Of a stretch of DNA of 64,000 bases, positions 1 to 10,381 are shown piece after piece. The stretch's first letter is position 1. Each line of letters opens with the position of its first letter. The notes beneath the pieces are model-generated. The model did no database searches and had not been told where the DNA came from. It worked only from the letters and a program-made list of their open reading frames with translations. The stretch spans positions 2,852,001 to 2,916,000 of the forward strand of contig NZ_CP065410.1 of NCBI RefSeq assembly GCF_020544405.1. The letters are read 5' to 3'. A program made the position numbers and the translations under genes. The DNA is from Pseudomonas sp. IAC-BECa141 (GTDB lineage Bacteria; Pseudomonadota; Gammaproteobacteria; Pseudomonadales; Pseudomonadaceae).

Positions 1-554
1 CTGGCTCCTGAACGCTCGAGTTGACGCACCAGCTGCACGTCCTCATCTCGGGGCAACGGCTCGAAGCCGCCGGCGCGGACATAGGCTTGCGCGCTGACAC
101 CCAGATTGGCGCCATGGATGTGCCGGTGGCCATCGCAGGCCCGGTAATCACGGTGATAGCGAATCTGTGCCGCCTCATCGAACCCGTCTTGCCAGCGGTC
201 AACGGTCACCGTGCCGCAGACCGCATCGGTGCCCAGCCCCAGCTGTGCCACCAACCAATCCTCGGCGACGCGGCTGTCGGCGTCCGAGCAGGAAATCCAG
301 CGCGCACCGCGCTCAAGCAGGTGTTGTGCGCCAACGGCACGGGCCTGACCGACATTGCGCGCTTCGATGCTCAATGCTTGCACCGGATATTGGCTGACGA
401 TGTGTGCCGAGCGATCGGTACAACTGTCGAGCACTACGAGGATTTCCACCGGTTCACCGGCCAGCAGGGAGTTTTCGGCGGCCCGCAAGGCCGCGCGCAG
501 GCATTCATCGAGCCATTGCTCTTCGTTGTGCGCAGGAATCAGGATGCCGATCAT
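1..554 (-). CDS. Glycosyltransferase family 2 (3' end cut by window edge)
   Basis: This is the N-terminal 184 codons of a GT-A fold glycosyltransferase; its C-terminus lies beyond the window. The protein opens with MIGILIPAHNEE, the usual first strand and loop of family 2 enzymes. It has an Asp-x-Asp type metal and nucleotide-sugar site (SCSDADSR, about residues 84-91) and a later HIHGANLGV segment, which corresponds to the acceptor-side loop. The ATG overlaps the TGA of the upstream methyltransferase gene (ATGA), so the two are probably translationally coupled. It is the last gene seen in a tail attached to the glycogen/trehalose operon. The donor sugar and acceptor cannot be told from the sequence. 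Confidence 0.82.
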   Translation of the reverse strand, partial: MIGILIPAHNEEQWLDECLRAALRAAENSLLAGEPVEILVVLDSCTDRSAHIVSQYPVQALSIEARNVGQARAVGAQHLLERGARWISCSDADSRVAEDWLVAQLGLGTDAVCGTVTVDRWQDGFDEAAQIRYHRDYRACDGHRHIHGANLGVSAQAYVRAGGFEPLPRDEDVQLVRQLERSGA

Positions 555-1150
555 CGCAACCCCTCCAGCGCGGCCACCGAACGGGGTTCGCGGCTCCAGA
601 CTTCCAGCAGAAAGTCCGCTTCCTGATGCAGAACCAGTCGCGGCAGGTGCAACTGTTCGTGAATCAGGTCGTGGACCTGTCGCGCATTGAGCGGGCAACC
701 TTCGATGGGCGGGCGCCAGTGACAGGCCAGCAGTTGCCCGTCCGCCGTCAATGAATCGCTGATGCGCCGGATGACTTCCGTCAGATCCTGCCGGTCGAGG
801 TAGTAGCCGATTTCGCTAAATACAATCAGGTCGAATTTTTCCTCAGGCCAGTCGCTCGGCAAGCGTCCGTGCCGTACCTCGGCGTGGTCAAACAGGCTCA
901 GCCGAGTACGCGCCAGATCGGCAGCGGCGGCGCTGGTGTCGCAGCACAACAGCCGATCGCAGCGCCCGGCCAGCGCCGCACTCAGTTCACCATTGGCGCA
1001 CCCCGGTTCGAAGATGGCCCGATAGTGCGGACGGGGCAGGGCTGCCAGCGTCACGAGGCGTTTGCGTTGTTCGTACCAGCGCTGGCGAAATCCCCAGGGG
1101 TCGTTGTTGCCCGTGAACAGGCCTTCGAAGTAGCGGTCCTCGACACTCAT
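551..1150 (-). CDS. SAM-dependent methyltransferase, NodS-like
   Basis: This 199-aa class I methyltransferase starts MSVEDRYFEGLF. The SAM-binding motif I is seen as EPGCANGELSAALAG (about residues 48-62), followed by the acidic strand end CCDTSAAA. The later LIVFSEIGYYLD is the usual post-motif strand. Size and layout resemble the NodS/SAM family, whose members N-methylate sugars or amines. The ATG overlaps the stop of the PIG-L deacetylase gene upstream and the TGA overlaps the glycosyltransferase start, so the genes are tightly coupled. A deacetylase, methyltransferase and glycosyltransferase together suggest modification of an amino-sugar or a lipid-linked glycan. The substrate is unknown. 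Confidence 0.8.
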   Translation of the reverse strand: MSVEDRYFEGLFTGNNDPWGFRQRWYEQRKRLVTLAALPRPHYRAIFEPGCANGELSAALAGRCDRLLCCDTSAAAADLARTRLSLFDHAEVRHGRLPSDWPEEKFDLIVFSEIGYYLDRQDLTEVIRRISDSLTADGQLLACHWRPPIEGCPLNARQVHDLIHEQLHLPRLVLHQEADFLLEVWSREPRSVAALEGLR

Positions 1151-1905
1151 AGAAAGACCACCTCGAACGGTTGCAGCAATCGATCGATGACATAGGGCGC
1201 GAGCACCGGAGCGAGTCCGGCTTGCGGATCGCCTTCCAGCTGGCTGGCGAACGCATGCACCGCGTGGCGTTTGCGCGCGACCTGTGCGGGGCTGAGCAAA
1301 ATCTTGCGTGCCCGCTCCCACGGCACGACGGCGTCTTCGGGGGTTGCCCAGTGCCAGGTCCAGACCGGCAGTTCGTGGCAGATCGCGCCCACGCGCCGGG
1401 CCGCCTCGACACTGGCGCGGCCGACAGCTTCGTGGTCGCTGTGGCCGTCTTCGCGCCAGGTGGTGAAGATCACATCGTCGGGATGCAGGTAGCGGGTCAG
1501 GTATTCGCACAGCATCGACTCGCTCGCGGCGACCTGGGTGTCGGGGAAGCCGCCGCGCAGCCATTGCAACTGGTGCATGGGCAGGCCGAGGCGGCGCAGG
1601 GCTTCGGCGGACTCCTGCGGGCGCACCACGCTCAGGCGCTCCACCGGCCAGCGATCCGATCCCGGATGACTGGCGCTGCCATCGGTGACCGAGATCAATT
1701 GCAGGGTTCGGCCCGCCGCCGCGAGCCGTTGCAGCAGTCCGCCGCAACCGAGCACTTCATCATCCGGATGCGGCGCGATCACCACCGCCCGCGATCCCGG
1801 CGGTACCAGTTCGAGAATGTCGATGCTGTCCACCGCCGCCAGATGACGTGAGCCCTGCCATTCGTGCAGTGAGGTTCCCTCGCCGACGATCGGATTGCGC
1901 TTCAT
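1147..1905 (-). CDS. PIG-L family deacetylase
   Basis: This is a 252-aa zinc-dependent N-deacetylase of the PIG-L/LmbE family, which typically removes acetyl groups from N-acetylglucosamine-containing substrates. The signature APHPDDEVLGCGG (residues 45-57) supplies the first His and the Asp pair for zinc binding and catalysis. The second His cluster is visible in EDGHSDHEAVG. I chose the ATG at 1905 (MKRNPIVG): it overlaps the TGA of the acyl-CoA dehydrogenase-like gene, whereas the longer frame would need a TTG start. The gene's own stop overlaps the methyltransferase start. The neighbours suggest it deacetylates a sugar before methylation or glycosyl transfer, which is inference. Confidence 0.85.
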   Translation of the reverse strand: MKRNPIVGEGTSLHEWQGSRHLAAVDSIDILELVPPGSRAVVIAPHPDDEVLGCGGLLQRLAAAGRTLQLISVTDGSASHPGSDRWPVERLSVVRPQESAEALRRLGLPMHQLQWLRGGFPDTQVAASESMLCEYLTRYLHPDDVIFTTWREDGHSDHEAVGRASVEAARRVGAICHELPVWTWHWATPEDAVVPWERARKILLSPAQVARKRHAVHAFASQLEGDPQAGLAPVLAPYVIDRLLQPFEVVFL

Positions 1906-2900
1906 AAGGCCCAACCCTCGCGCGGTTGCTGAGCGATCAGTTGGCCCAATGCCGCCAGATCACGTTCGGCGTGGCTCTGGCGCAGATACACCGGCAAGTC
2001 CGCCGCCAGACGGGCAAAGTGTGGATCCTTGCAGAACGGCCCGGCGCCGAGTGCCCGACCGGTCTCGCGAATGACCTGTTCGGCGGCATCCTCGACCACG
2101 GCGCGCACGCGACGGGCCAGCAACTCGGCGTTGCGGTGAGGATTGCTGTCGATGTTCAGGGCACTGACCCGCAGCACCTCAGCGGCCCCGTGCAAGGCGC
2201 TGTCGACGGCGCCGAGACTGGCCAGCGCGTGGGGCTCTTCACGTCGCGCACATTGCTGGCGCAAGCGCTCGCCGATCTCCCTCGCGGCGCCGTACCAGCA
2301 CGCGGCGATCCCGATCCCGCCGTGCCAGAAACCCGGACGTTGCAGATAGTCGCCAGGGTCGCCGATCGCCTGGGCCTCGACATCGTCGAATAGCACTTCG
2401 ACGCTGCCGGTGGCCGCCATACCGACCGCTTGCCAGCCCTGATCGGTCACGGTCACACCCGGTTGATCGAGGGCCACGGCCACCAGTTGCTGACGATCGT
2501 CCTCATCCCATGCGGTGAGCAGGGTGTGACTGAGCACCGCCGCCCCGGAGCACCAGGCCTTGCGCCCGTTCAACCGCACCATTTGCCCCGACCGGCTGAC
2601 CCGAACCCGCGCCTGCGGTGGTTCGGCCGCCCACATACCCCATGTGCTGCCGGGCGTCGGCGAGCCACCCAGTTGCTCGATGATCGCCAACGCGTCGGTA
2701 TGGCCTTCGTAGAGTTTGCACAGCCCCAGATCATGCCCGCCGACCTCGGACAGCCGTTGCCAGCGCTCCAGCGTGCGGCCGCTGCCGGGCAGTGGCAGAC
2801 GGTCGAGACCGGCCTCGACCATTTCCCGCAGACACAGCCCGAGAGCGGTGGTATCGCGGTAATCCGGCGCGTGCCGTGAGAGATAGCCGGGCAAGTCCAT
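1902..2900 (-). CDS. Acyl-CoA dehydrogenase family protein
   Basis: This 332-aa flavoprotein-like sequence is related to acyl-CoA dehydrogenases but shorter than the usual 380 or so residues. The middle beta-domain features are seen in GSTWGMWAAEPP and in the GMAATGSVEVLFDDV segment, and the C-terminal helical domain follows. No clear catalytic Glu could be assigned by eye, so dehydrogenation of a CoA ester is uncertain. The ATG at 2900 is one base from the glgX stop, and the TGA overlaps the PIG-L start. A desaturase-like role on a lipid or acyl group in the same pathway as the downstream glycan-modifying genes is possible. Confidence 0.72.
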   Translation of the reverse strand: MDLPGYLSRHAPDYRDTTALGLCLREMVEAGLDRLPLPGSGRTLERWQRLSEVGGHDLGLCKLYEGHTDALAIIEQLGGSPTPGSTWGMWAAEPPQARVRVSRSGQMVRLNGRKAWCSGAAVLSHTLLTAWDEDDRQQLVAVALDQPGVTVTDQGWQAVGMAATGSVEVLFDDVEAQAIGDPGDYLQRPGFWHGGIGIAACWYGAAREIGERLRQQCARREEPHALASLGAVDSALHGAAEVLRVSALNIDSNPHRNAELLARRVRAVVEDAAEQVIRETGRALGAGPFCKDPHFARLAADLPVYLRQSHAERDLAALGQLIAQQPREGWAL

Positions 2901-2901
2901 G

Positions 2902-5061
<2,160 letters not shown>

Positions 5062-5169
5062 AGGTGCTCCTGCAAAAAATCGGGGGTGGGTATTTTTTCG
5101 AGGACGAGTGCGCCCTCGGTGGCGAGCGAACCCGCCACACGGTCATTCAATTCAATGGTTGGGGACGCG

Positions 5170-5502
5170 TCAGACCGCTGGCGGCTTGCGCGGTGCGCGA
5201 GGTTTTTTCTCTGAGGCTTTTTCGCCCGGGGGAATAACTTTGGCGGCACTGGCTGGCTTGGCCTTGGCCGCGGTCGCTTTGGGTTTGGCTACGGGCGCCT
5301 TGCCGTCGGCGGCTTTGCTGGTGGCGGTCTTGCCGGCAGTTTTACTGCCGGCGGCCTTGGGCGATTTCTTCGGTGCCAGCGCTTCGGCTTCGGCCAGTTT
5401 GCGCGCCATCTCCCAGTGGCGAGCTTCCTGGCCTTCGGGTTTTCCTTCTGATTCCCAGATCTGATAGGCGAATTCGCGGATGCGTTTATCGTCGGTACTC
5501 AT
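5170..5502 (-). CDS. DUF2934 domain-containing protein
   Basis: This 110-aa protein has an N-terminal DUF2934 domain (about residues 1-45, containing IREFAYQIWESEG and the following RHWEMARKLAEAEA). A low-complexity tail rich in Ala, Lys and Pro follows. The domain is common in Pseudomonas and rhizobial genes next to trehalose and glycogen enzymes, but no activity is known. It sits between treY and glgX on the same strand, so it is probably co-transcribed. The basic tail could bind nucleic acid or anionic polymer; that is speculation. The GGAGCATTGCG sequence before its ATG fits a ribosome site. Confidence 0.85.
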   Translation of the reverse strand: MSTDDKRIREFAYQIWESEGKPEGQEARHWEMARKLAEAEALAPKKSPKAAGSKTAGKTATSKAADGKAPVAKPKATAAKAKPASAAKVIPPGEKASEKKPRAPRKPPAV

Positions 5503-5531
5503 CGCAATGCTCCTGAACTGAACTCATGCTG

Positions 5532-8306
5532 CTAGACGTGTTGAATAAGCAGATTGACCGGGAAATCCCCCAGCGCGGCGCTGACGTGCAGCTCCCTGTT
5601 TTTTGTGACTGCGCTGCTTGAAAAAAGTCCCTTCAGATTTTCGTCAGAGGCGTCGAACGGTAAAACCACCCGCGTATCGCCCCAGCGCAGCGCATCGACC
5701 TTCGGTATGGCACTGTTTTCCAGCAGTGTTGCGCAACGGATCGGCACGACTACGATGACCCGTTGCCCCCCATGCTCGCGGGCAAACGCGAGCACGTTGT
5801 GCGCCTGGCTGCCCAGCACCTCGAGGGCCTGGTACGAACCGCGGCGGAACAATTCGCTGTGTTCGGTGCGCAACTGCAGCACCTGAGCGATCAAGGCCTG
5901 CTTGATGCGCCCGTCACGCCAACCCGATAACAGCTCCTGGGCGGGCGTCGCCTTCAGGGTCTGTTCGCGCAGGCCGTAGTCCACCGGCCGGCGGTTGTCG
6001 GGATCGACCAGACTGAAATCCCAATACTCGTTGCCCTGATACAGATCCGGCACCCCCGGCACCGTCATGCGCAGCAAGGTTTGCGCCAGCCCGTTAAGGG
6101 CGCCGGCCGCGGCGATGCTGTTGACGGTCTTGGCCAGCGCCCCGCGCAGCAGTTCGCCTTCGGGGGCCAGCAGCAATTGTTCGGTGAACGCTTGGGCTGC
6201 GTTTTCGTAAGCCTCGTTCGGCGCACTCCAGCTGCTTTGCAGCTTGGCTTCGCGCAGGGCTTTCTGCTGCCACTGCCAGACACGCTTGGCGTAGTCGGCG
6301 AAACCGGCCTGATCGTCGTCGCGCAGGTCCAGCGGCCAACTGCCGAGCAGCGCCTGATAGAGGATCAATTCGTCTGCCGACGACGGCAGTTGATCGTCAT
6401 GGCGCAGCGGCCGGGCGAGGGCGCGCCACAACTCGACCTGTTCGGCGTACCAGTGGCTGCGTTCGCTGAGCACGGCCAGCCGCGCGCGGGTGTCTTCGCC
6501 GCGCTTGTGATCATGGGTGGCGGTGGCCAGCAGGTTGTCCGGGAAGCTCGCCAGCCGTTGCTGGTTCACCGCGTGAAAGTCGCTGACCGGCGCGCTGAAC
6601 TGTTCGGTGTTGTAGCCGACGTCATTGCGCGACAGCAGCACCGCCGAGCGATACAGCGCGGTGTCTTCCACCGCTTTGGCGGCGGCTGGCGAGGTGAGTT
6701 GCTGAAAGCGCACGCAGGCGTGTTTCAGAATCTTGCGCGAACGGCCACGGGGCTTGCGTCGCCACGGCTGGCCGCCGAGCCAGCCGGCTACGGAGTCCAG
6801 CACTGGCCAATCGGCTTCGCTCAATGCCTGCCGCGCCCCGTCCATGGCCTGTTGGAAAAACACCTCGTCCCGCGCGGAGCGGCCCATCGGAGTGATGTAA
6901 GTGCGATAGACCGGGAAGTGCACGATCAGCGCCTGCAACACCCGGCGGATCGAGCCGAGCGTGAGGTCGCGGGTCATCAGGTCATCGCGCGCCACTTGCA
7001 GCAGGGCCTGGGCGACGCTTTCGCAATCGCTGGCCAGCGAACCGTTGAGGATCTGCTGGCGCGCCAGTTGCGCCTCTTCGATAAACGCAGAGGGACGTTC
7101 GGTGCGACGTTTCCACAAATCGCCCAGCACATGTTCGCCGTCCGGGTCGTGTTGCAGCAGCGACAACTGATTCATGAATTCGTAACCGGTGCTGCCGTCC
7201 ACGGACCAGTCGGTGGGCAGGGTTTCACCGTCGCCAAGAATCTTCTCGACGTAGATCGGCAAGTGTCGGCCCGGTGCCAGGTGGTCGAGGCGCCGGCGCA
7301 GTTTGCGGCAGTAACTGCGCGGATCGGCGAGGCCGTCGATGTGGTCGATGCGCAGGCCGTCGATCAGGCCTTCGCCGATCAACTGGAAAATCTTGCCGTG
7401 GGTGGCCTCGAACACCGCCGGACGCTCGACGCGCAAACCGCCAAGTTCGTTGATGTCGAAGAAGCGCCGCCAGTTGATGTCATCCGCCGCCGTGCGCCAG
7501 CTCGCCAGACGATAGCTTTGCCGCTCGAGCAGTTGGTGCAGACGCTGAAACCCGTCTTCGGTCTTCGAATCGTAGCGGGTCAGGTTGCGCTGGATGGCCT
7601 GCAGAACGTCGGGGTCGCTGGCCAGTTGCTGAAGTTCTTCCTTGAGCGGGAGGGCCAGCGAGCGGGCGTCGGTCTGATAACTGAGCGCGCTGAAGCGGTC
7701 GGCGAGGGCTTTGAGCGCTTCGTTCGAGGTGTCATCGGCTTTGAGCAGTTCGCCGTAATCGCCGGGGCAGATCGGGAAGTGGTGTTCGTAGTGCTCGACA
7801 TGGAAGGTACCGCTCTCGGCGTTGAACACCAGCGGCAGGGTCGCGTCCTGTAGCGCGACGCCGTAATCGCTGCCAAGAAACGGCAGCAGCAACTGGCCTT
7901 CCATCAAGGGGTCCGGCGAGTGCCACTGAATGTCGAAGAACTCGCCGTAGGGGCTGAGCCGTCCCCATTCCAGCAGATCGAGCCACCACGGGTTGTCACC
8001 GCCACCTACCGCCATGTGATTGGAGACGATGTCGAGGATCAGCCCCATGCCATGCTCGCGCAGGCTGGCGACCAGGCGACGCAAGGCCGGCTCGCCGCCG
8101 AGTTCCGGATTGACGCGGGTCGGGTCGACCACATCGTAGCCGTGCATCGAGCCCGCGCGGGCGGCGAGCAACGGCGAGGCATAAATGTGGCTGATGCCGA
8201 GCCGGGCGAAGTACGGCACCAGCGGCACTGCTTGATCAAGGGTAAAGCCGCGATGAAACTGCAGGCGGACCGTGGCCCGCGGTGTCTGGATAGGCAATGT
8301 ACTCAT
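5532..8306 (-). CDS. treY: Maltooligosyl trehalose synthase TreY
   Basis: This 924-aa GH13 enzyme isomerises the reducing-end glucose of maltooligosaccharides from alpha-1,4 to alpha,alpha-1,1 linkage, forming maltooligosyl trehalose. Seen motifs are the N-terminal ISHIYASPLLAARAGSMHGY typical of TreY, DIVSNHMAVGG (near residue 88), LRIDHIDGL (near 319, nucleophile), VEKILGDGE (near 353, acid/base) and ATHDHKRGED (near 592). It acts with TreZ, two genes upstream, which releases trehalose. Its ATG overlaps the malQ stop, consistent with coupling. Length is within the usual range, and the frame shows no interruption. Confidence 0.96.
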   Translation of the reverse strand: MSTLPIQTPRATVRLQFHRGFTLDQAVPLVPYFARLGISHIYASPLLAARAGSMHGYDVVDPTRVNPELGGEPALRRLVASLREHGMGLILDIVSNHMAVGGGDNPWWLDLLEWGRLSPYGEFFDIQWHSPDPLMEGQLLLPFLGSDYGVALQDATLPLVFNAESGTFHVEHYEHHFPICPGDYGELLKADDTSNEALKALADRFSALSYQTDARSLALPLKEELQQLASDPDVLQAIQRNLTRYDSKTEDGFQRLHQLLERQSYRLASWRTAADDINWRRFFDINELGGLRVERPAVFEATHGKIFQLIGEGLIDGLRIDHIDGLADPRSYCRKLRRRLDHLAPGRHLPIYVEKILGDGETLPTDWSVDGSTGYEFMNQLSLLQHDPDGEHVLGDLWKRRTERPSAFIEEAQLARQQILNGSLASDCESVAQALLQVARDDLMTRDLTLGSIRRVLQALIVHFPVYRTYITPMGRSARDEVFFQQAMDGARQALSEADWPVLDSVAGWLGGQPWRRKPRGRSRKILKHACVRFQQLTSPAAAKAVEDTALYRSAVLLSRNDVGYNTEQFSAPVSDFHAVNQQRLASFPDNLLATATHDHKRGEDTRARLAVLSERSHWYAEQVELWRALARPLRHDDQLPSSADELILYQALLGSWPLDLRDDDQAGFADYAKRVWQWQQKALREAKLQSSWSAPNEAYENAAQAFTEQLLLAPEGELLRGALAKTVNSIAAAGALNGLAQTLLRMTVPGVPDLYQGNEYWDFSLVDPDNRRPVDYGLREQTLKATPAQELLSGWRDGRIKQALIAQVLQLRTEHSELFRRGSYQALEVLGSQAHNVLAFAREHGGQRVIVVVPIRCATLLENSAIPKVDALRWGDTRVVLPFDASDENLKGLFSSSAVTKNRELHVSAALGDFPVNLLIQHV

Positions 8307-10381
8307 CGGTCACGCTCGGCTGCCTGAAGACGCGCGCAAGCCAACAGTTCCAGGCGTCTCGCGGCGTCGACGCCGTCAAGCAGCGCTTCACTGGTGCCGG
8401 GCAGGCGGCGCGACCAGTTGGGGTGGGTGTCGATGGTGCCGGGCAGGTTGGCCTGTTCGTCGAGGCCCAATGCATCTTCCAGTGGCAGCAGCACCAATGG
8501 CGCTCGGGTGTGGCCGAGGAAACGTACAGCGGCGTCGACCACCTGATCGGCCTCGTGGGATTCCTCGCGAAAGTTTTGCGGATCCTGGCTCAGTGCACCG
8601 CGCAGGCCCTCGCGCTCGCGTTCGCGATAACGGCGCCAATCGATTTCGCCATTGGCATCGATGAGCCCGAGCCGCGCGTTCCAGTCGATGTCGCGACCAT
8701 GCCACCAGCCATTGAGTGTCGGTAGATCGTGGGTGCTGGTGGTCGCGAGAGCGTTGTCCGGCCAGTCGAGTATCGGCTTGAAAAAAGTGTTGTCCTGTTC
8801 GAACAACAGCACGCGCATGCCGAGCATGGCGCGGGCGATGAGTTTTTCCCGCAGGCCATCGGGCACGGTGCCGAGGTCTTCACCGAGCACGATCGCTTGA
8901 TGGCGATGGGACTCGAGGGTCAGCAGACGCAGCAGGTCGTCCACCGGGTAATACAGGTAGGCGCCGTCCGCCGGGGCTGCACCGTTGGGGATCACCCATA
9001 ACCGTTGCAGACCCATGACATGGTCGATGCGCAGCCCGCCGGCATGGGCGAAGTTGGCGCGCAGCATGTCGATGAACGCACGAAAACCATTGCGCACCAG
9101 ACCTTCCGGGGAAAACGCGGAAATGCCCCAGCCCTGTCCGGATCGATTGAGAATGTCCGGTGGCGCGCCGACGGTCAGCGAGGCCAGCAGTTCATCCTGA
9201 AAACTCCAGGCCTGGCTGCCGGCACCGTCGGCACCCACCGCCAGGTCGGCGATCAGGCCGATGCCCATGCCGGCGCTGCGGGCGGCGGTCTGGGCGCGTT
9301 CCAGGCAGCGGTGGATCAGCCATTGGCAGAATGCGAAGTAGCTGATGCGCTCGGCGTATTCCTCGGCAAATGCGCCGAGGGCAGCGCCGCGCGGGTCCTG
9401 CCAGTGTTCCGGCCATTGGCGCCAGTCGAGGTTTTCGCCTCGGGCGGCGCGCATTTCCTGGATGGCTTCGAAGCGGCAATGGTTTTCCAACGCTTCGCCA
9501 CCGGCATCGCGGAAGCTGGAGAAGTCTGCATGTAACGGATGTTCGCCACTGATGAAACCGTCGTACAAGGCTTGCAGCAGTTTCAGTTTGGCCTCGGCGG
9601 CTTTTGGCCAGTCGATCAGTTTCAGGTTTTCCAGTTGTTCGAACTGATCGGTCAGGCCGGCTGCGGCAATCGCATCGCGCAGCGCGCGCTCGCCAAGAAT
9701 TGCGCCGGGCGCGGCGTACAGCGCATTGAGAAACAGCCGACTGGACGGCGAGTAGGGGCTATAGCGCCCGGTGTCGGCGCTGAACATCGCATGCAGCGGG
9801 CTGATCGCCAGCGCATCGGCACCACGCTCACCGGCCACCCGGGCCAGTTCTTCCAGTGCCTGGGTGTCACCGAAGCCGCCATCGCCGGGGCGGCGCAAGC
9901 CATAAAGCTGCACGCTCAGGCCCCACACGCGGGGGATCGGACTGTCCACCGCGTCTCCGACGCTGAAGCAGCGTTCCGGTGCCACGGCGAGAGTGAATTG
10001 TTGATCGGCGATGTGCACTTGCTGGTAGCCGACCGGAATCTCGCCCGGCAACACGGCCTTGGCGTCCAGCTTGAGGCTCAGGCGCGAGCCGTCTTCAAGG
10101 TGAATCTCGCAAGGGGTTTCGGGTTGGAAATAGCGGGCCAGGTCCAGGCCCACGCCAACGTCTGCGGTGAGCAGTGGAGGCAGCTGGCGGTTTTCCTGTA
10201 CTTGTTGCAGTTCGAGCAGGCTGGCGTCGATTTCCTGGGCCGTTCCGGCCGGGTGACCGAGGCCGGTCAAAACATTGCGCAGCACCGCCGGGGCGACTTT
10301 TTGCTGGCGGCCATTGGCGTCGATCCAGTCGACGGCAAGGCCGGCCCGGCTGGCGAGAATTTCCAGTTGCGCATCGCTCAT
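8303..10381 (-). CDS. malQ: 4-alpha-glucanotransferase (amylomaltase) MalQ
   Basis: This 692-aa GH77 enzyme transfers alpha-1,4-glucan segments between maltooligosaccharides, re-lengthening short chains left by trehalose release. Conserved regions are LRIDHVMGL (near residue 449, nucleophile Asp), VLGEDLGTVP (near 495, acid/base Glu) and STHDLPTLNGWW (near 550). The N-terminal 130 residues are the MalQ-specific extension. I chose ATG 10381 (MSDAQLEIL) because it overlaps the TGA of treZ. A longer frame upstream has no better ribosome site. Its stop overlaps the treY start, so treZ, malQ and treY form a coupled trio. Confidence 0.95.
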   Translation of the reverse strand: MSDAQLEILASRAGLAVDWIDANGRQQKVAPAVLRNVLTGLGHPAGTAQEIDASLLELQQVQENRQLPPLLTADVGVGLDLARYFQPETPCEIHLEDGSRLSLKLDAKAVLPGEIPVGYQQVHIADQQFTLAVAPERCFSVGDAVDSPIPRVWGLSVQLYGLRRPGDGGFGDTQALEELARVAGERGADALAISPLHAMFSADTGRYSPYSPSSRLFLNALYAAPGAILGERALRDAIAAAGLTDQFEQLENLKLIDWPKAAEAKLKLLQALYDGFISGEHPLHADFSSFRDAGGEALENHCRFEAIQEMRAARGENLDWRQWPEHWQDPRGAALGAFAEEYAERISYFAFCQWLIHRCLERAQTAARSAGMGIGLIADLAVGADGAGSQAWSFQDELLASLTVGAPPDILNRSGQGWGISAFSPEGLVRNGFRAFIDMLRANFAHAGGLRIDHVMGLQRLWVIPNGAAPADGAYLYYPVDDLLRLLTLESHRHQAIVLGEDLGTVPDGLREKLIARAMLGMRVLLFEQDNTFFKPILDWPDNALATTSTHDLPTLNGWWHGRDIDWNARLGLIDANGEIDWRRYREREREGLRGALSQDPQNFREESHEADQVVDAAVRFLGHTRAPLVLLPLEDALGLDEQANLPGTIDTHPNWSRRLPGTSEALLDGVDAARRLELLACARLQAAERDR

